The notes under the pieces are model-generated. The model had not been told where the DNA came from. It was given only the letters and a program-made list of their open reading frames with translations, and searched no databases. The translations under genes were made by a program, and so were the position numbers. A DNA stretch of 50,983 nt from JAXMBX01 sp046349635 (GTDB taxonomy: Bacteria > Planctomycetota > Planctomycetia > Planctomycetales > Planctomycetaceae): the NCBI GenBank assembly GCA_046349635.1, contig JAXMBX010000038.1, positions 1 to 50,983 of the forward strand, written 5' to 3'. The first letter of the stretch is position 1, and each line of letters begins with the position of its first letter. This document shows, piece by piece, positions 48,890 through 50,983 of the stretch.

Positions 48890-50902
48890 ATGTCTGAATC
48901 TCCGCAGAAAGAAGTCGCGCGGTTGCGCGAAGAGATTGAGCATCACAACGAACTGTACTACGTACAGGCGCGGCACGAGATTTCCGACCGCGACTACGAC
49001 AAGCTGATGCAGCGGCTGCAGGAACTGGAGGCCGCCCATCCGGAACTCGACAGTCCCGACAGTCCGACGCACAAGGTCGGGGGAAAGCCGATCGAGGGGT
49101 TTCGATCGGTTGCGCACAGTCGTCCGATGCTATCCATCGACAATGTGTACGACGAGCAGGGGATTCGGGAGTTTGACGAGCGGGTCCGAAAACTGCTCCG
49201 GCCGGGAGAAGAGGTGGAGTATGCGATCGAGTACAAAGTCGACGGGGTCGCGATCTCATTGATTTATGAGAATGGGAGCTTGGCGCTGGCGTTGACACGC
49301 GGGGACGGACGGACAGGGGATGACATCACCCACAATGCCCGGACGGTCGGAGGAGTGCCGCTGCGGTTGCGGGGGAAAGGGTGGCCCGCGGATCTGGAAG
49401 TCCGAGGGGAAGCGTATATCCGGAATTCCGATTTCGCACACCTGCGGAAACAGCAGGAAGAGGCGGGAGAGCAGGTGTTCGCCAACCCGCGCAATTCCGC
49501 GGCGGGCGCCTTGAAGATGCTGGACCCCAAACTCTGCGCGGAGCGAAAGATTCGTTTTCTGGCACACGGGATCGGTTCGTTCGAGGAGACGGAGTTTCAG
49601 ACGCACGAGGAATTCCTCTCCAAGATCCAGAAGTGGGGCCTGCCGGCGACGCCGCGCGTGCAGTTTGCCAAGTCTCTGGAGGAGGCCTTGGAGAAGTGTC
49701 ATGTGATGATGGAACAGTTGCATGAGCTCGACTTTGAAGTCGATGGCCTGGTGCTCAAGATCAACAACCTGGAGCAGCGGCAACGATTGGGGACGACTTC
49801 CAAGGCTCCCCGTTGGGTGATCGCCTACAAATGGGAAAAGTACGAGGGGACGACGCGGGTCGAGTCGATTGAGGTGAGCGTGGGAAAAACGGGGACGCTT
49901 ACGCCGGTCGCGTTCCTGCAACCCGTCGAAATTGCAGGGACAACAGTTTCCCGCGCCAGTTTGCACAACCGGGACGAAATGGAGCGGTTGGGGGTCAAGG
50001 TCGGGGACTGGGTGATCGTCGAGAAGGCGGGAAAGATCATTCCGCACGTCGTTCGCGTGGAGGAGCATCGCCGTGACGGGACGGAGCGGAGCTACCATTT
50101 TCCGAAACGGTGCCCCGAATGTCACACGGACGTCGTGCAGGATGAAGGAGGCGTTTACATCCGTTGCCCGAATCCGAATTGTCCCGCCCAGCTCCGGGAA
50201 ACTCTTCGCTATTTTGCGTCGCGCGCCGCGATGGATATTGAGGGGTTAGGCATCAAGCTGGTCGAACAACTGACAGGGGAGAAACTGCTGACCAGCATCG
50301 GGGATATCTACCGGTTGAAAGAACGGCGTGATGAATTGCTGGAACTGGAGCGGATGGGAGAAACGTCCCTCAAGAATCTGCTGGAAGGAATCGAGGACTC
50401 GAAGAGCAGACCTTTATGGAGACTGCTCGCGGGCATCAATATTCGTCACGTGGGGACGCGGACCGCACAGATCCTGACGGATCGTTTTGGAACCATGGAG
50501 GAGCTGTGCAAGCAGAGTGAAGAGCAGTTGTCGCAGGTGCATGAAATTGGAGAGGTCATCGCGCACTCGTTGTGGAGTTTTCTGCACTCTGAATTTGGAG
50601 TGAACCTGATCACTGACTTGCGCGCTTCCGGATTGAATATGGGAGAGCCAGTACAGCCACGCAGTCAAACGGGAGAGCTGTCTGGAAAGACAATCGTGGT
50701 GACCGGGACGTTGACGCATTTTAAGCGGGAAGAGATCGAGGCATTGATTCACGACAAAGGGGGACATGCGTCATCTAGCGTGTCCAAGAAAACGGACTTC
50801 GTCGTGGCAGGAGAGAACGCCGGCTCTAAGCTGGATAAGGCGCGGAAGCTGGGGGTTTCAGTGATTTCAGAGCAAGAATTCCTGCAACTGATTTCAAAAT
50901 AG
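48890..50902 (+). CDS. ligA: NAD+-dependent DNA ligase
   Basis: 670 residues, the usual LigA length. Seals nicks in replication and repair using NAD+. Domain Ia (YYVQARHEISDRDYDKLMQRL), adenylation domain with the nucleophilic lysine in EYKVDGVAISL (about 115-121) and GDGRTGDDITHN, PRNSAAGALK, LDFEVDGLVLKIN, OB fold (TGTLTPVAFLQPVEIAGTTV), four-Cys zinc finger (CPECH...CPNPNC), helix-hairpin-helix repeats, and a C-terminal BRCT domain (LSGKTIVVTGTLTHFKREEI...KLGVSVISEQEF). ATG at 48890 chosen because AAAGG lies 12 bases upstream; a GTG at 48878 is possible. Frame intact. Confidence 0.96.
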   Translation: MSESPQKEVARLREEIEHHNELYYVQARHEISDRDYDKLMQRLQELEAAHPELDSPDSPTHKVGGKPIEGFRSVAHSRPMLSIDNVYDEQGIREFDERVRKLLRPGEEVEYAIEYKVDGVAISLIYENGSLALALTRGDGRTGDDITHNARTVGGVPLRLRGKGWPADLEVRGEAYIRNSDFAHLRKQQEEAGEQVFANPRNSAAGALKMLDPKLCAERKIRFLAHGIGSFEETEFQTHEEFLSKIQKWGLPATPRVQFAKSLEEALEKCHVMMEQLHELDFEVDGLVLKINNLEQRQRLGTTSKAPRWVIAYKWEKYEGTTRVESIEVSVGKTGTLTPVAFLQPVEIAGTTVSRASLHNRDEMERLGVKVGDWVIVEKAGKIIPHVVRVEEHRRDGTERSYHFPKRCPECHTDVVQDEGGVYIRCPNPNCPAQLRETLRYFASRAAMDIEGLGIKLVEQLTGEKLLTSIGDIYRLKERRDELLELERMGETSLKNLLEGIEDSKSRPLWRLLAGINIRHVGTRTAQILTDRFGTMEELCKQSEEQLSQVHEIGEVIAHSLWSFLHSEFGVNLITDLRASGLNMGEPVQPRSQTGELSGKTIVVTGTLTHFKREEIEALIHDKGGHASSSVSKKTDFVVAGENAGSKLDKARKLGVSVISEQEFLQLISK

Positions 50903-50983
50903 CAGGTTGCGAGTTGGGGCAAAGAAACTCCGCATTTTTTATTAAAAACAGTGCGTCGATTGGCTTGAAACGCTGAGATTTCC

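Noticed and set aside
47634..49298. Minus-strand open frame of 554 codons opposite glgC and ligA
   Set aside because: Spans two conserved genes and is Pro/Arg/Ser-rich without motifs.
1..50983. CRISPR array, tRNA, rRNA, insertion sequence or prophage
   Set aside because: No regularly spaced repeats, cloverleaf-like sequence, transposase, integrase or phage structural gene could be recognised on either strand.

Overview
The window looks like a chromosomal segment of a planctomycete, most likely a Planctomycetaceae-type member. This is judged from gene content rather than a marker gene. It holds a secreted protein with a LEPR-XLL-like N-terminus, a DUF1080 sugar hydrolase, a VIT/vWA protein, a SUMF1-domain protein, a beta-propeller-type glycosidase tail, a conserved planctomycete lipoprotein beside a Wza-like exporter, and two giant modular envelope proteins. 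The DNA is GC-rich. I saw no rRNA, tRNA, CRISPR array, transposase or phage gene.

Layout. 1-4.6 kb: tail of a glycosidase-like protein, class III PPK2, a broken zinc-ribbon membrane protein and a class III aminotransferase. 4.6-8.4 kb: two Amt ammonium transporters of different subtypes in tandem, behind a possible sigma-54 promoter. 8.4-9.0 kb: a gene-free block packed with stem-loop repeats. 9.0-20.3 kb (minus): two giant paralogous signal-peptide, beta-rich, multi-TM proteins. 20.6-22.5 kb: LEPR-XLL/FG-GAP-like secreted protein. 22.7-28.3 kb (minus): four-gene sugar operon in the order ribulokinase, fucose-isomerase-like protein, aldo/keto reductase, MFS transporter. 28.4-30.4 kb (minus): NAD kinase and a SUMF1 protein. 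30.4-32.6 kb: RhlE-type helicase with a structured leader and a strong terminator. 32.9-38.9 kb: VIT/vWA protein, CopA copper ATPase, DUF1080 protein. 38.9-44.3 kb: polysaccharide-export operon (minus) and a divergent HEAT-repeat protein. 44.3-46.9 kb (minus): P450 and sialidase. 47.2-50.9 kb: glgC, a small membrane protein and ligA.

Quality warning. About half of the genes, including conserved ones such as glgC and copA, are split by one-base frameshifts, while neighbouring genes are intact. In glgC and the P450 a single base restores the expected protein. I read most of these breaks as insertion/deletion errors in the sequence and annotate the whole gene span, noting the breaks.

The most unusual content is (i) the pair of giant paralogous envelope proteins, one of which carries an internal signal-peptide-like segment and a second module, and (ii) small families of intergenic stem-loops whose copies differ by paired, structure-preserving base changes.
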